Assembly (NCBI RefSeq): GCF_003807585.1
Contig: NZ_RMBX01000012.1
Span: 62,001 to 126,000, forward strand
Length of the DNA stretch: 64,000 bases
Direction: 5' to 3'
Source of the DNA: Chitinophaga barathri
GTDB lineage: Bacteria > Bacteroidota > Bacteroidia > Chitinophagales > Chitinophagaceae
The notes under the pieces are model-generated. The model did no database searches. It was not told the DNA's origin and saw nothing but the letters and a program-made list of their open reading frames with translations. Of this stretch, positions 42,241-51,632 are shown in pieces. Every line of letters begins with the position of its first letter. The first letter of the stretch is position 1. Made by a program: the position numbers and the translations under genes.

Positions 42241-43602
42241 ATGGCAATCAAACTGAAATATGTACTCTTCGCGCTGCTGGTGATGCTGCAGCTGGATCTG
42301 TCCGCGGCATTTGTGAAAGTAGGAACAGGAAGGATGGTGATCACGCCGGAGCTGCCTTTTTACCTCACGGGCTATGCCGCAAGGGATTCCATGGCTACCA
42401 CCAAAGTGCATGACCTCTGGGCCAAAGCCATCGTGATAGAAGAAAACCCGTCCAGCAGGATCGTGATTGTGACTACGGATGTGTTGGGGCTTACGCCGGC
42501 TGTTTCAGAGGCGGCGGCGGAGCGGCTGAAAAAAAAATATGGTATCGCAAGATCGCAGATCATGTTTAATTCTTCGCATACGCATTCAGGGCCTATGATC
42601 TGGCCCGCGCTGAGTGTGATCGGGGACTATGATGCGGAAACGATAAAAAGATTTACAAGTTATACGGTCAGCCTGACGGACAAACTGGTAGCGGCGGTGG
42701 ATATGGCAATGCAAAGCCTGGAGCCCATGCAGCTCAGTCATGGCACCGGCAATGCGGGATTTGCCCTGAACCGCCGCTACAAGCCCGGCCCGGATGCCGC
42801 CACCGGTAAAGAAAGAAGCAACCGGTCCGATCATGATGTGCCGGTGTTGCTGGCCAGGGATGCCAAAGGTGTGGTGAAAGCAGTAGTGTTCGGTTATGCC
42901 TGTCACAATACGACGATGACCGGCGAGCACAACAGCGTCAACGGTGACTATGCCGGGTTTGCGCAGATCGAAGTGGAGAAAAAATATCCTGATGCCACGG
43001 CGCTGTTCGTATTAGGTTGTGCCGGCGATCAGAACCCGATGCCGAGAGGCACGCTGGAATACACAGAACAACATGGGAAAGAACTGGCGGCCGCGGTGGA
43101 AAAAGTAGTGGATGGAAAAATGGAAAACATCGGCGCGCCTTTGCGCAGCGCCTTTGTCAGAACGGAATTGCCTTATCAGCCGGTAACGGTAGAGACATTT
43201 CAGAAGGAATTGCAGGAAGGCACAAAATACGAAAAACGAAGGGCGAAACTCATCATGGAGGCGAGGGACAAGGGCTGGGACTTATCCAATCACAACTACC
43301 CGGTGCAGGCCATGCGCATTGGCAACAAACTCACCATTCTTTCCCTGAGCGGGGAAGTGGTAGTAGATTATTCGCTGAACGCGAAAAAACAATATCCCGG
43401 TGAACATCTTTTTGTAGCCGGCTATTGCAACCAGGTGGTATGTTATATCCCGACGGAAAGGATCATTGAAGAAGGCGGTTACGAGCCGGTGTCCAGCCAG
43501 ATGTATTACGGCATGCCCGGCCCGTTCGAAAAAAGCGTGGAAGTAAAAGTGAACGCGGCGATAAGCACAGTTATGCAAAAGGTCGGACTTCATAAAAAAT
43601 AA
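42241..43602 (+). CDS. neutral/alkaline ceramidase-like hydrolase (first copy)
   Basis: From ATG 42241 the product is 453 residues with a signal peptide ending near LSAAF; the frame from 42193 adds 16 residues that would precede the signal and is less likely. The hallmark HTHSGP lies at 113-118 and a second metal-binding candidate His222 in YACHNTTM; GCAGDQNP follows. Neutral ceramidases are zinc amidases cleaving the N-acyl bond; many bacterial members of this N-terminal domain family act on unknown amides. It sits between the propeller and the barrel lipoprotein in the DegT operon. The eukaryotic-style C-terminal domain is absent. Confidence 0.85.
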   Translation: MAIKLKYVLFALLVMLQLDLSAAFVKVGTGRMVITPELPFYLTGYAARDSMATTKVHDLWAKAIVIEENPSSRIVIVTTDVLGLTPAVSEAAAERLKKKYGIARSQIMFNSSHTHSGPMIWPALSVIGDYDAETIKRFTSYTVSLTDKLVAAVDMAMQSLEPMQLSHGTGNAGFALNRRYKPGPDAATGKERSNRSDHDVPVLLARDAKGVVKAVVFGYACHNTTMTGEHNSVNGDYAGFAQIEVEKKYPDATALFVLGCAGDQNPMPRGTLEYTEQHGKELAAAVEKVVDGKMENIGAPLRSAFVRTELPYQPVTVETFQKELQEGTKYEKRRAKLIMEARDKGWDLSNHNYPVQAMRIGNKLTILSLSGEVVVDYSLNAKKQYPGEHLFVAGYCNQVVCYIPTERIIEEGGYEPVSSQMYYGMPGPFEKSVEVKVNAAISTVMQKVGLHKK

Positions 43603-43606
43603 CGCA

Positions 43607-44494
43607 ATGTTACAACGATTGCTCTTTTTCTCCTGCCTGCTTTGGCTCACATCCTGCTCCGGCAGCAAGGTGCACAAACAGGACGCTGCCGCCGGTAAGA
43701 CGCAGCTGCTGAAAGATACTTACGGCACTTACGGTGCACCGCCAAGGCTTGCCAACGGTCATGTGAATATGGACCAGCTGTTGGCCGAACTGAAGGAATT
43801 GAACGTAACGGTTTACCACTGGCTGATCTGGCAGAGTGAAAATGATTGGGATGATCTTAAAACATTCCTGCCGCTGGCCCGCAAACAACATATCAAAGTC
43901 TGGGTGACGGTAGTGCCGCCCACCGAATCAAAACCTATCGCAAGATGGTCGTCCGAGCCATACCAGATGGACTACAAACGTTGGGCGGAGGAATTCGCAC
44001 GGCTGAGCCTGAAAGAAACAAATCTCGTAGCCTGGAGTGTTGATGATTTTGCACACAACCTGAAAAAATTCACACCGTCTTATACGGACTCCTGCCTCCA
44101 GGCGGCAAGAGGCATCAATCCACGCCTGTCATTTGTGCCCTGCGTGTATTACCGGCAGATCACGCCACAGTTCGCCGCCGCTTACGGCAGCCTGCTGGAC
44201 GGATTGCTTTTCCCTTACAGGGCGGAATCGGCAGGTTCTAACCTGAAAGACCCTTCCATGGTGGAAAGCGAAGTGGCGTCTATCCGAAAACTGTTTAAAC
44301 CGGGCATGCCCGTGTTTGTAGATATCTATGCCACAGCACATTCAAGGCTGGGGGCTTCTTCTCCCGAATATGTGAAGCAGGTGCTTGAATTCAGCAAAAT
44401 ATATGCTGACGGGGTGCTGATATACTGTCACCAGGACCCGGTAAAGTCCGCCGCAAAATACAATATCATCAAAGAAGGATTTAATCAGCGCTGA
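43607..44494 (+). CDS. TIM-barrel-like lipoprotein, possible glycosidase
   Basis: A 295-residue lipoprotein (lipobox LTSC near residue 17). The body looks like a TIM barrel: ELKELNVTVYHWLIWQSENDW, HIKVWVTVVPP, LVAWSVDDF, PVFVDIYATAHSRLG and DGVLIYCHQDP are typical strand ends. The pair DD in WSVDDF and the D in VDIY might be catalytic. I do not recognise the family. It starts 4 bases after the ceramidase-like gene and ends the four-gene unit. An unassigned glycan-active or isomerase-like enzyme at the periplasmic membrane face is possible. Confidence 0.7.
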   Translation: MLQRLLFFSCLLWLTSCSGSKVHKQDAAAGKTQLLKDTYGTYGAPPRLANGHVNMDQLLAELKELNVTVYHWLIWQSENDWDDLKTFLPLARKQHIKVWVTVVPPTESKPIARWSSEPYQMDYKRWAEEFARLSLKETNLVAWSVDDFAHNLKKFTPSYTDSCLQAARGINPRLSFVPCVYYRQITPQFAAAYGSLLDGLLFPYRAESAGSNLKDPSMVESEVASIRKLFKPGMPVFVDIYATAHSRLGASSPEYVKQVLEFSKIYADGVLIYCHQDPVKSAAKYNIIKEGFNQR

Positions 44495-44539
44495 GGGTCA
44501 TTTTAGAGAGGTTTTTCAACTACTGCCTATTCCATTGTC

Positions 44540-44553
44540 GTGTACGTACCCGT
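44540..44553. promoter_or_regulatory. LacI-type operator-like site before susC copy 1
   Basis: GTGTACGTACCCGT matches 11 of 14 positions of the reverse complement of the half-sites at 38959 and 39053. It lies 36 bases before the SusC start. Confidence 0.45.
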
Positions 44554-44589
44554 AGTAGGTAAAATTTTATCAATCATAACTATTCTGCT

Positions 44590-47500
44590 ATGGAACGCAA
44601 GTCTATTCATTTTTTTGCTGCACTTCTCCTTGCAATGTGTATTACCCTAATACTCCCGATCACGTCTTATGCCCAGGCCCAGCCAGTGGTTACAGGACTT
44701 GTGGTAGAAAAAGGTACAAACAGTGCAATGAAGGGAGTGACAGTGACTGTCAAAAACAGTAACCGTAAAACCTATACCGGGGACGACGGCAGGTTTTCTA
44801 TCAATGCCGGTCCGGCAGACATTCTTGTATTTACTTTCATCAGCATGGAGCCGCAGGAAGTGAAAGTGGACGGAAGGGCCACTGTAAACATCACCATGCA
44901 GACGAAAGAATCCGCATTGGGCGAAGTGGTGGTGATAGGTTACAACACCGTGCGCAAAGGTGACCTGACGGGCGCTGTGGGCCAGGCTAATGTCAAAGAC
45001 ATGTCCAAAGCGCCTGTGGCAAGTTTTGCCGAAGCGCTGGCCGGCCGCGTGGCGGGCGTACAGGTAGGCAGTGCGGATGGGCAGCCCGGAGCGGGGGTGA
45101 ACATCGTAATACGCGGGCCCGGCTCACTTACGCAGGATGTAGCCCCGCTGTATGTAATAGATGGTTTTCCCGTGGAAGACCTGGACCCGGCCACTTTGAA
45201 TATGGATGACATCGAATCGCTGTCTATCCTGAAAGACGCATCTTCTACCGCCATCTACGGCTCCCGCGCAGCAAACGGTGTGGTGCTGATTCAGACGAAG
45301 AGGGGGAAGGCCGGAAAGGCTTCTGTTTCCTTCGGCGTTTCCACCGGCTTTCAGCTGGAACGGAAGAAGATGGAACTGATGAGCCCTTATGAGTACATCC
45401 GATATCAGCTGGAAAGGTTCCCCACCACCAGCGAAGGCTGGCGTTACCTGGCGGATGGCAAGTCGCTGGAAGATTACAAAAATGTAAAAGGAGAAGACTT
45501 CCAGGACCACGTGTTCACCAAAGGAAAGGTGGACATTTATAACCTGGCCATCAGGGGCGGGAATGAACAGACGAAATATTCCATATCCGGCTCCCTGTTC
45601 GACCAGGAAGGGATCATCATCAACACGGGCCTGAAAAGATACACCGCCAGGATGTCCATCGACCATACTGTGAGCCAGCGCATCAAAGTGGGCTTCACAA
45701 CGGGTTATTCCGATGTGACCACCTGGGGCCAGCAGGTGAGCAGTACGCCTACCAACAGTACTTCCAGCTATGTGATGTTCCGCACCTGGGCTTACCGCCC
45801 CATCGGTTTCCCGGACTCAGACGAAAATCTCGTGGAAGACCCGGCGGACGAAACCGCCGTGAACGGCAGCGATTACCGCATCAACCCGGTAGTGGACCTC
45901 CAGAACCAATACCAGTACAATTACAATAAGCTGTTTGAAGGCCTCGGCAATGTAAGCATCAACATCCTGGATGATCTTGTGCTGAAAGTGAGTGGCGGCG
46001 TGCGGAAGAACAACTACCAGTACGACAAGTTCTTCAATACCAAAACCACCAAAGGCAGCCCCACCAATCCGAACAACCCGGACGGCGTGAACGGCTCCAT
46101 ACTGCATACAGAAACCAGCAGTTGGTCCAACGAAAATACCCTGACCTATACAAAAACACTCCGCCAGAAACATACACTCACCGCATTGGGATTACTCAGC
46201 TTTCAGAAAAACGATCTCGAATCCGACGGTTATTCCGGCCGACTGTTGCCGAACGAAAAGATCGGTATTGCAGGCCTGAATGATGGGATCTCTTACAACC
46301 CCGTGGCAACACGGTCTGTGAACACCCGGCAGTCTTATGGCGGCAGGCTGGATTATAACTATGCATCGAAATATATGCTGACGCTCACTTTCAGAGCGGA
46401 CGGATCATCCAAGTTCGCGCCCGGTAATCGCTGGGGGTATTTCCCCGGCGCTGCTGTAGCCTGGAACATGCACAACGAAAAATTCTTCGGCGGTCAGAAA
46501 CTGATCAGCACTTCAAAGCTCAGGGGTAGTTTTGGCGTGGTGGGCAACGACCGCGTGGGCGACTTCAGTTACATTTCCACACTCACCACCAATATCAACG
46601 GGTACTCTTTCCAGAATGCAACACCGCTGCTGATGGTGTACCAGTCGAACCTCGGAAACGAAGACCTGACCTGGGAGCGCACCACTTCCACCGATATCGG
46701 TTATGAGCTGGGGCTTTTAAACAACAGGATCGAATTGACGGCGGACGTGTACAAACGCACCACGGATAACCTCCTGCTGAACGCACAACTTCCGCCCACA
46801 TCCGGTTTTGGTACGGCATATAAAAACATCGGGAAGATCGAGAACAAAGGGCTGGAACTGACGCTGAACGCCCGCGTGATAGAATCAAAAGATTTTAACT
46901 GGGAAAGCAGTATCAATATTTCTTTCAACAAAAACAAAGTGCTCGCCCTTACCGAGGGCCAACGCTCACTGGATAATGCGGTATCTACCGACGTGAATTA
47001 TTCCGATAACCTGTACACTTCCGAGATCGGGAAACCTTCGGGTATGATGGTAGGCTATATCTGGGAAGGCAACTACCAGTACACGGATTTTGACAATCCC
47101 GCACCCGGTGTGTATGTACTGAAGCCAGAAGTGCCCGCGAACGGGAAGGCCCGCAATACGATCCTGCCGGGAGATATCAAATACCGCGACCTGAACGGCG
47201 ACGGCAACGTGAACGCGGATGATAAAACCATTATCGGGCGCGGCCAGCCAATTCATACCGGTGGTTTTGTCAATAATTTCAGGTACAAAGGTTTCAGCCT
47301 GAATGTATTTTTTCAATGGTCATACGGCGCGGATATCTATAATGCGAACCGTATCACGTTTGAAGGAAACACAAACGGGCGCCGCAACATGAACCAGTTT
47401 GCCAGTTATGCTAACCGCTGGACGCCAGAAAACCAGACCAACGAACATTTCAGGGCAGGCGGTGAAGGCGTGATCGGGTATCATTCTTCGAAATACCTGG

Positions 47501-47748
47501 AAGACGGATCATACCTGCGCCTGAAGACCCTTTCGCTGGACTATGCGCTGCCTTCGCAACTGCTGAAGAAAGTGTATATGACAAACCTCTCCCTGAACGT
47601 AGCGATGCAGAATCTTTTTACCTGGACGAAATACAAAGGATTGGACCCGGAGGTTTCAACGCGTGGCAACATTCTTACGCCCGGGTATGACTATTCGGCT
47701 TATCCGCAGGCAAGAACCATCACTTTCGGTCTGAAAGCAAATTTCTAA
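44590..47748 (+). CDS. SusC/RagA TonB-linked outer-membrane protein (copy 1)
   Basis: A 1052-residue transporter. A signal peptide (to about 30, SYAQAQ) precedes the carboxypeptidase-regulatory-like domain (VVTGLVVEKGTNSAMKGVTVTVK), then the VVVIGYNTVRKGDLTGAV linker typical of SusC, the plug (VIRGPGSLTQDVAPLYVIDGFPVEDL) and the 22-strand barrel ending in an aromatic residue (KANF). It imports oligomeric or bulky nutrients with TonB energy. The paired SusD gene follows after 20 bases. The candidate operator at 44540 suggests control by the LacI regulator downstream. Confidence 0.95.
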   Translation: MERKSIHFFAALLLAMCITLILPITSYAQAQPVVTGLVVEKGTNSAMKGVTVTVKNSNRKTYTGDDGRFSINAGPADILVFTFISMEPQEVKVDGRATVNITMQTKESALGEVVVIGYNTVRKGDLTGAVGQANVKDMSKAPVASFAEALAGRVAGVQVGSADGQPGAGVNIVIRGPGSLTQDVAPLYVIDGFPVEDLDPATLNMDDIESLSILKDASSTAIYGSRAANGVVLIQTKRGKAGKASVSFGVSTGFQLERKKMELMSPYEYIRYQLERFPTTSEGWRYLADGKSLEDYKNVKGEDFQDHVFTKGKVDIYNLAIRGGNEQTKYSISGSLFDQEGIIINTGLKRYTARMSIDHTVSQRIKVGFTTGYSDVTTWGQQVSSTPTNSTSSYVMFRTWAYRPIGFPDSDENLVEDPADETAVNGSDYRINPVVDLQNQYQYNYNKLFEGLGNVSINILDDLVLKVSGGVRKNNYQYDKFFNTKTTKGSPTNPNNPDGVNGSILHTETSSWSNENTLTYTKTLRQKHTLTALGLLSFQKNDLESDGYSGRLLPNEKIGIAGLNDGISYNPVATRSVNTRQSYGGRLDYNYASKYMLTLTFRADGSSKFAPGNRWGYFPGAAVAWNMHNEKFFGGQKLISTSKLRGSFGVVGNDRVGDFSYISTLTTNINGYSFQNATPLLMVYQSNLGNEDLTWERTTSTDIGYELGLLNNRIELTADVYKRTTDNLLLNAQLPPTSGFGTAYKNIGKIENKGLELTLNARVIESKDFNWESSINISFNKNKVLALTEGQRSLDNAVSTDVNYSDNLYTSEIGKPSGMMVGYIWEGNYQYTDFDNPAPGVYVLKPEVPANGKARNTILPGDIKYRDLNGDGNVNADDKTIIGRGQPIHTGGFVNNFRYKGFSLNVFFQWSYGADIYNANRITFEGNTNGRRNMNQFASYANRWTPENQTNEHFRAGGEGVIGYHSSKYLEDGSYLRLKTLSLDYALPSQLLKKVYMTNLSLNVAMQNLFTWTKYKGLDPEVSTRGNILTPGYDYSAYPQARTITFGLKANF

Positions 47749-47768
47749 ATCGCTCAAAATCTTCAGGT

Positions 47769-49601
47769 ATGAAAATCAGATATTTCATTTTACTGGGTTT
47801 TATCATCCTTACTTCAGGTTCCTGCAAAGACTTCCTGGATACCAAACCGGAGGATGCACTTTTTCCCGGTAACTATTATAAAACCGCCGAAGAGCTTGAC
47901 TTTGCGCTCACCGCGGTATATCATACATTAGGCTCCGATCCTACCTATGGCAACAATGCCCTGTATCTCCTCGGCTGGTCCGCGGACGAGGGTTTTATGA
48001 ACCGCAGCAGTATTGCCACAGGCGCTTTCAGGCTGAACAATTCCCCCGGAGATACCTATGTGACCGCCTTCTGGAGAGAATGTTTCAACGGTATCAACCG
48101 CGCGAACATCCTGCTGGAGAATGTGAACAGCAACGAGTCCATTCCGGCGGCGAAAAGGCAGACTGTGCGTGGCGAGGCGCTTTTCCTGCGCGGGTATCTT
48201 TATTTCCTGCTGGTGCAGAACTATGGCGGCGTGCCGCTCAAACTTACCTCCAGCAAATCCGCCGTGGATGTACACATCCCGAGAGCTTCCGTAAAAGAAA
48301 CCTATGACCAGATCATCAAAGATATGACCGAAGCGGAAGGACTGGTGCAGGATATTGCTGCTTTAGGTTTTGGCGGAAGAGTGTCCAAATCGGCCGTGCG
48401 CGGCATCCTGATGAGGGTGAACCTCTACATGGCCGGTTACCCGCTGAAAGAAACCGCCCGTTACCAGGAGGTGATCAACTGGGGTAAAAAGATCATGCAG
48501 GACGGAGCGTCCGGTCATGCGCTGAACCCGAGCTTCTCCAATATTTTTATCACGATGGCGCAGGAGAAATACGATATCAAAGAAAGCATATGGGAGGCGG
48601 AATTTATCGGCAATGGAACGGAAGCATACTCCGAAACCGGCCGCAATGGCTGGATCAACGGTATTGCCACGGCCAATACCAATACCGGGAAAGCTGATGC
48701 TTATATGACATGGACGGCTAAGCTGTTCAACAGTTATGAGCCTGGGGACCTGCGTAAATACTGGTGTATCCCGTTCTTTAACTACGCGGCGCTTCCCGCG
48801 GCCAGCGGCACCAAAACCATGGTTGCGGAAAACATGACCGAAGCGACGAAATACTCCCGTACGCCCGGTAAATTCAGAAGGGAATATGAAACTCTGATCC
48901 CTAAAATGGGCACGCGTTCTCCCATCAATGTACCGCTGCTGCGATATACGGATGTATTGATGATGTATGCGGAAGCATTAAATGAAATGCAGGGCCCCGT
49001 ACAGGAAGCCGTGGACCTGGTAAACCAGGTGAGACGCAGAAGTTGGTCCACCGGCATTAAAAGCTTCACCGTTACCAGCGAAGGCAGCGGCTATACCACT
49101 GCGCCCACGGTTGCTATTTCCGGCAATGGCGGCGCTTCCGCAAAGGCGGTGTTGACCAACGGCGTTGTGACCAGCATTGAACTGGACCGTGACCTGACCG
49201 GCGTTACGTTCTCACTGGCGGGAAGTTATACCGCAGCCCCCACCGTTAGTCTGAGTGGCGGCGGAGGCACCGGCGCACAGGCCACAGCAGCGGTCTTCAC
49301 GCTCCAGGATGCAGATGTAAAACCAGCCTTCACCGCTTCAAAAGAAATTTTCCGCGCGTTCATCCAGGATGAAAGACTACGGGAGTTCAACTTCGAGAAC
49401 ATTCGCCGGGCGGACCTGGTACGCTGGGGGATATATGAACAGGTGAACAGGGATATGGCGGCGATCATGACGACCGATATTCCCGGGTCTATATTTATCA
49501 CTTACTATTCCAACATGGAAGTTCCGAAACACTTGCTGCTCCCCATTCCCAGCGCGGAAATGGTGACGAACAATAAAATGTTGCAGAACCCTGGTTGGTA
49601 A
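47769..49601 (+). CDS. SusD/RagB lipoprotein with inserted beta repeats
   Basis: A 610-residue outer-membrane lipoprotein (lipobox SGSC near residue 19, then KDFLDTKPED). It shows the SusD TPR helices (GEALFLRGYLYFLLVQNYGGVPL) and the C-terminal RQERLREFNFE-type motif (IQDERLREFNFENIRRADLVRWG). Residues about 432-515 form an insert of two related units (EGSGYTTAPTVAISGNGG and GSYTAAPTVSLSGGGG) that interrupts the C-terminal helices. It binds substrate as the lid of the SusC at 44590. The substrate is not known. Confidence 0.93.
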   Translation: MKIRYFILLGFIILTSGSCKDFLDTKPEDALFPGNYYKTAEELDFALTAVYHTLGSDPTYGNNALYLLGWSADEGFMNRSSIATGAFRLNNSPGDTYVTAFWRECFNGINRANILLENVNSNESIPAAKRQTVRGEALFLRGYLYFLLVQNYGGVPLKLTSSKSAVDVHIPRASVKETYDQIIKDMTEAEGLVQDIAALGFGGRVSKSAVRGILMRVNLYMAGYPLKETARYQEVINWGKKIMQDGASGHALNPSFSNIFITMAQEKYDIKESIWEAEFIGNGTEAYSETGRNGWINGIATANTNTGKADAYMTWTAKLFNSYEPGDLRKYWCIPFFNYAALPAASGTKTMVAENMTEATKYSRTPGKFRREYETLIPKMGTRSPINVPLLRYTDVLMMYAEALNEMQGPVQEAVDLVNQVRRRSWSTGIKSFTVTSEGSGYTTAPTVAISGNGGASAKAVLTNGVVTSIELDRDLTGVTFSLAGSYTAAPTVSLSGGGGTGAQATAAVFTLQDADVKPAFTASKEIFRAFIQDERLREFNFENIRRADLVRWGIYEQVNRDMAAIMTTDIPGSIFITYYSNMEVPKHLLLPIPSAEMVTNNKMLQNPGW

Positions 49602-49622
49602 ACATGTATAAAAAGTAATTCT

Positions 49623-50693
49623 ATGCAGTACAAATTCATATGGCTGATATGCCTCACGCTCATGCTGGGCGCCTGCTCCAAAGAGCTGGGAGAGCTGAAC
49701 GAGCCGCAATTGGAAGTGACGGTGGATAAAACAACTTTTAAAGTAAACGAACCGGTTGTATTTACCTTTTCCGGCAATCAGAACAATATTTCTTTTTATT
49801 CCGGCGAAGTCTTCAACGACTACGCTTTCAAAGACGGCCGTACCATAGACCTCACAGGCCAGGGCGCCACACTGGATTTTTTCTCCCAACTGTCCGGTAC
49901 CGGTACACAAGCCGGGCAGGTAACCGTCTGGCTGTCCAACAACTACAACGGGAAGGGTGACCTGCCCAGCGTAAAAGCCGCCACCTGGACGGAAGTGACC
50001 AGCAGCTTCAAGCTTGCCACCGCGGCCACGAACGTTGCTTCCGGCAAGCTGGACGTCAGCACAAGAGTATCCAAAGAACAGCCGCTGTATATCGGGTTTA
50101 AATATATCACCAAACCGCAGGCTGTGAACGGCCTGGCCCGCGTGTGGTGGATACAGAGCCTGGCCGTAAGAAGCAAGGCGGAATTCCTGGGGACAAAAGA
50201 ACTGTTGCTTACAGACCAGGAGAGCAGTGGATTCAGAACTATCAACCAATACCCGGCGGATGCGCCTTCACTTACTACTATCACGGCTACGAGGGTAACG
50301 CTGGCAGGCAATAAATACAAGGACCCGCTGGATTCAATTTACAATCCGGCATATTCTATTTACGATCCAAAAAGTGCTATCTATGATCCGAAAAGTCCGG
50401 ATTATAAACCCACTGCCAAGGTCCCCGTATTTGTACCATACGATCCGAACAGCCCGTACAATGATCCCGAGACGGAAACCTGGGTGATCTCCAAACCGGT
50501 CTTTGAAGACAAGGTGAACCTCGGCCCGGACAAGGCGGTTTCTATCAAAGGCATCAACCTGGACGTGCTGGACAATTACAGTTACACGTACAAAACGCCG
50601 GGTACGTATAAAGTCTATTTTGTAGCAACAAACCATAATATCGACGGGGTAAAAACGGTAGTGCGCCAGCTGGACCTTACCATTACGCCCTGA
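49623..50693 (+). CDS. DUF5017-like SusE/SusF-type surface lipoprotein
   Basis: A 356-residue lipoprotein (lipobox LGAC, then SKELGELNEP). Residues about 25-235 contain a beta-sandwich (VTVDKTTFKVNEPVVFTFSGN and FSGEVFNDY-like strands) consistent with DUF5017 domain proteins found beside SusC/SusD pairs. Residues about 237-287 hold an odd run of Tyr-Asp-Pro-type repeats (SIYNPAYSIYDPKSAIYDP). A final PKD-like strand set (YTYKTPGTYKVYFVATN) closes the protein. Position after susD suggests an auxiliary glycan- or ligand-binding surface protein. Confidence 0.75.
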   Translation: MQYKFIWLICLTLMLGACSKELGELNEPQLEVTVDKTTFKVNEPVVFTFSGNQNNISFYSGEVFNDYAFKDGRTIDLTGQGATLDFFSQLSGTGTQAGQVTVWLSNNYNGKGDLPSVKAATWTEVTSSFKLATAATNVASGKLDVSTRVSKEQPLYIGFKYITKPQAVNGLARVWWIQSLAVRSKAEFLGTKELLLTDQESSGFRTINQYPADAPSLTTITATRVTLAGNKYKDPLDSIYNPAYSIYDPKSAIYDPKSPDYKPTAKVPVFVPYDPNSPYNDPETETWVISKPVFEDKVNLGPDKAVSIKGINLDVLDNYSYTYKTPGTYKVYFVATNHNIDGVKTVVRQLDLTITP

Positions 50694-50705
50694 TAAAACC
50701 ATCGC

Positions 50706-51632
50706 ATGAACAGAAGGAATTTCGTCCGGAATATGGCTACCTCCGCTTCAGGCATCATCCTGGGCAGCGGCCTGCTGCAGGCAACGGAGGCGGATGCGCA
50801 GATACCGCCCAATGCAGGGGCGGAAGGCCGTATCAAAAAAATGATGAGTTACCGCAAGCTGGACGCCCATGTGCATCTTGGGCTTTCTAACGACCCGCCG
50901 GAACTGAACGTGGATTTTGCGGAGCGGCTGGGCATAGACCGGATGTTTCTTTCCAAACCCGTTACCCGCGGCCCCGGCGCTCCGGAGGACTTCAGGGCCT
51001 GCAACGACGTGATCCTGGCGGCAATGAAACGTTATCCCGGTAAACTCTCGGGCATGCTCACGCTGAACCCGACCTACAAAAAGGAATCGCTGGAAGAAAT
51101 AAAACGCTGTACAGGAGAGGGCATGATCGGCATCAAAGTGTATTACCAGGTGAAGATCAACGACCCGCTGTTTTACCCGATCATCGAGAAGGCGGCGGAG
51201 ATGAAAATGATCATCCTGATGCATGCCGAAGCCTCGCTGGGCATTGGCGGCTATCGAATGAAATACGATCAGAAGATCAAACCGCTGGCTTCCATCCCCG
51301 AAGATTTTATCGAAGCAGCGGCGCGGTATCCCGAAGCGATGCTTCAGTACGCGCATACCGGCGGCGGCCCCGATTGGGAATATGCCTGCAAGGCGCTCCG
51401 CAACAGCCCGAATGTGTACGTGGATGTATCCGGCAGCAACAATGAAAACAATATGGTGGAGTTTGCCGTGAAAACGCTGGGCGAAGGCCGGGTACTGTTC
51501 GGCTCGGACAATATGTATTACCAGTCCGTCGGTAAGATCATGGACGCGCGCCTGACAGAAGAGCAGAAAAAGAAAATATTCTTTGACAATTACCATAACA
51601 TTTTGAAGAAAGGAGGCTATCATGTTGATTGA
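50706..51632 (+). CDS. Tat-exported amidohydrolase_2 family protein
   Basis: A 308-residue protein with a twin-arginine signal (NRRNFVRN) and then a TIM-barrel metallohydrolase. The HxH motif is at His55-His57 (DAHVHLG), with further ligand candidates in LMHAEAS, YAHTGGG and FGSDN, as in amidohydrolase_2 (ACMSD-like) enzymes. It probably decarboxylates or hydrolyses a small organic acid or lactone in the periplasm. The 3' end overlaps the next gene by 11 bases. Confidence 0.85.
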   Translation: MNRRNFVRNMATSASGIILGSGLLQATEADAQIPPNAGAEGRIKKMMSYRKLDAHVHLGLSNDPPELNVDFAERLGIDRMFLSKPVTRGPGAPEDFRACNDVILAAMKRYPGKLSGMLTLNPTYKKESLEEIKRCTGEGMIGIKVYYQVKINDPLFYPIIEKAAEMKMIILMHAEASLGIGGYRMKYDQKIKPLASIPEDFIEAAARYPEAMLQYAHTGGGPDWEYACKALRNSPNVYVDVSGSNNENNMVEFAVKTLGEGRVLFGSDNMYYQSVGKIMDARLTEEQKKKIFFDNYHNILKKGGYHVD

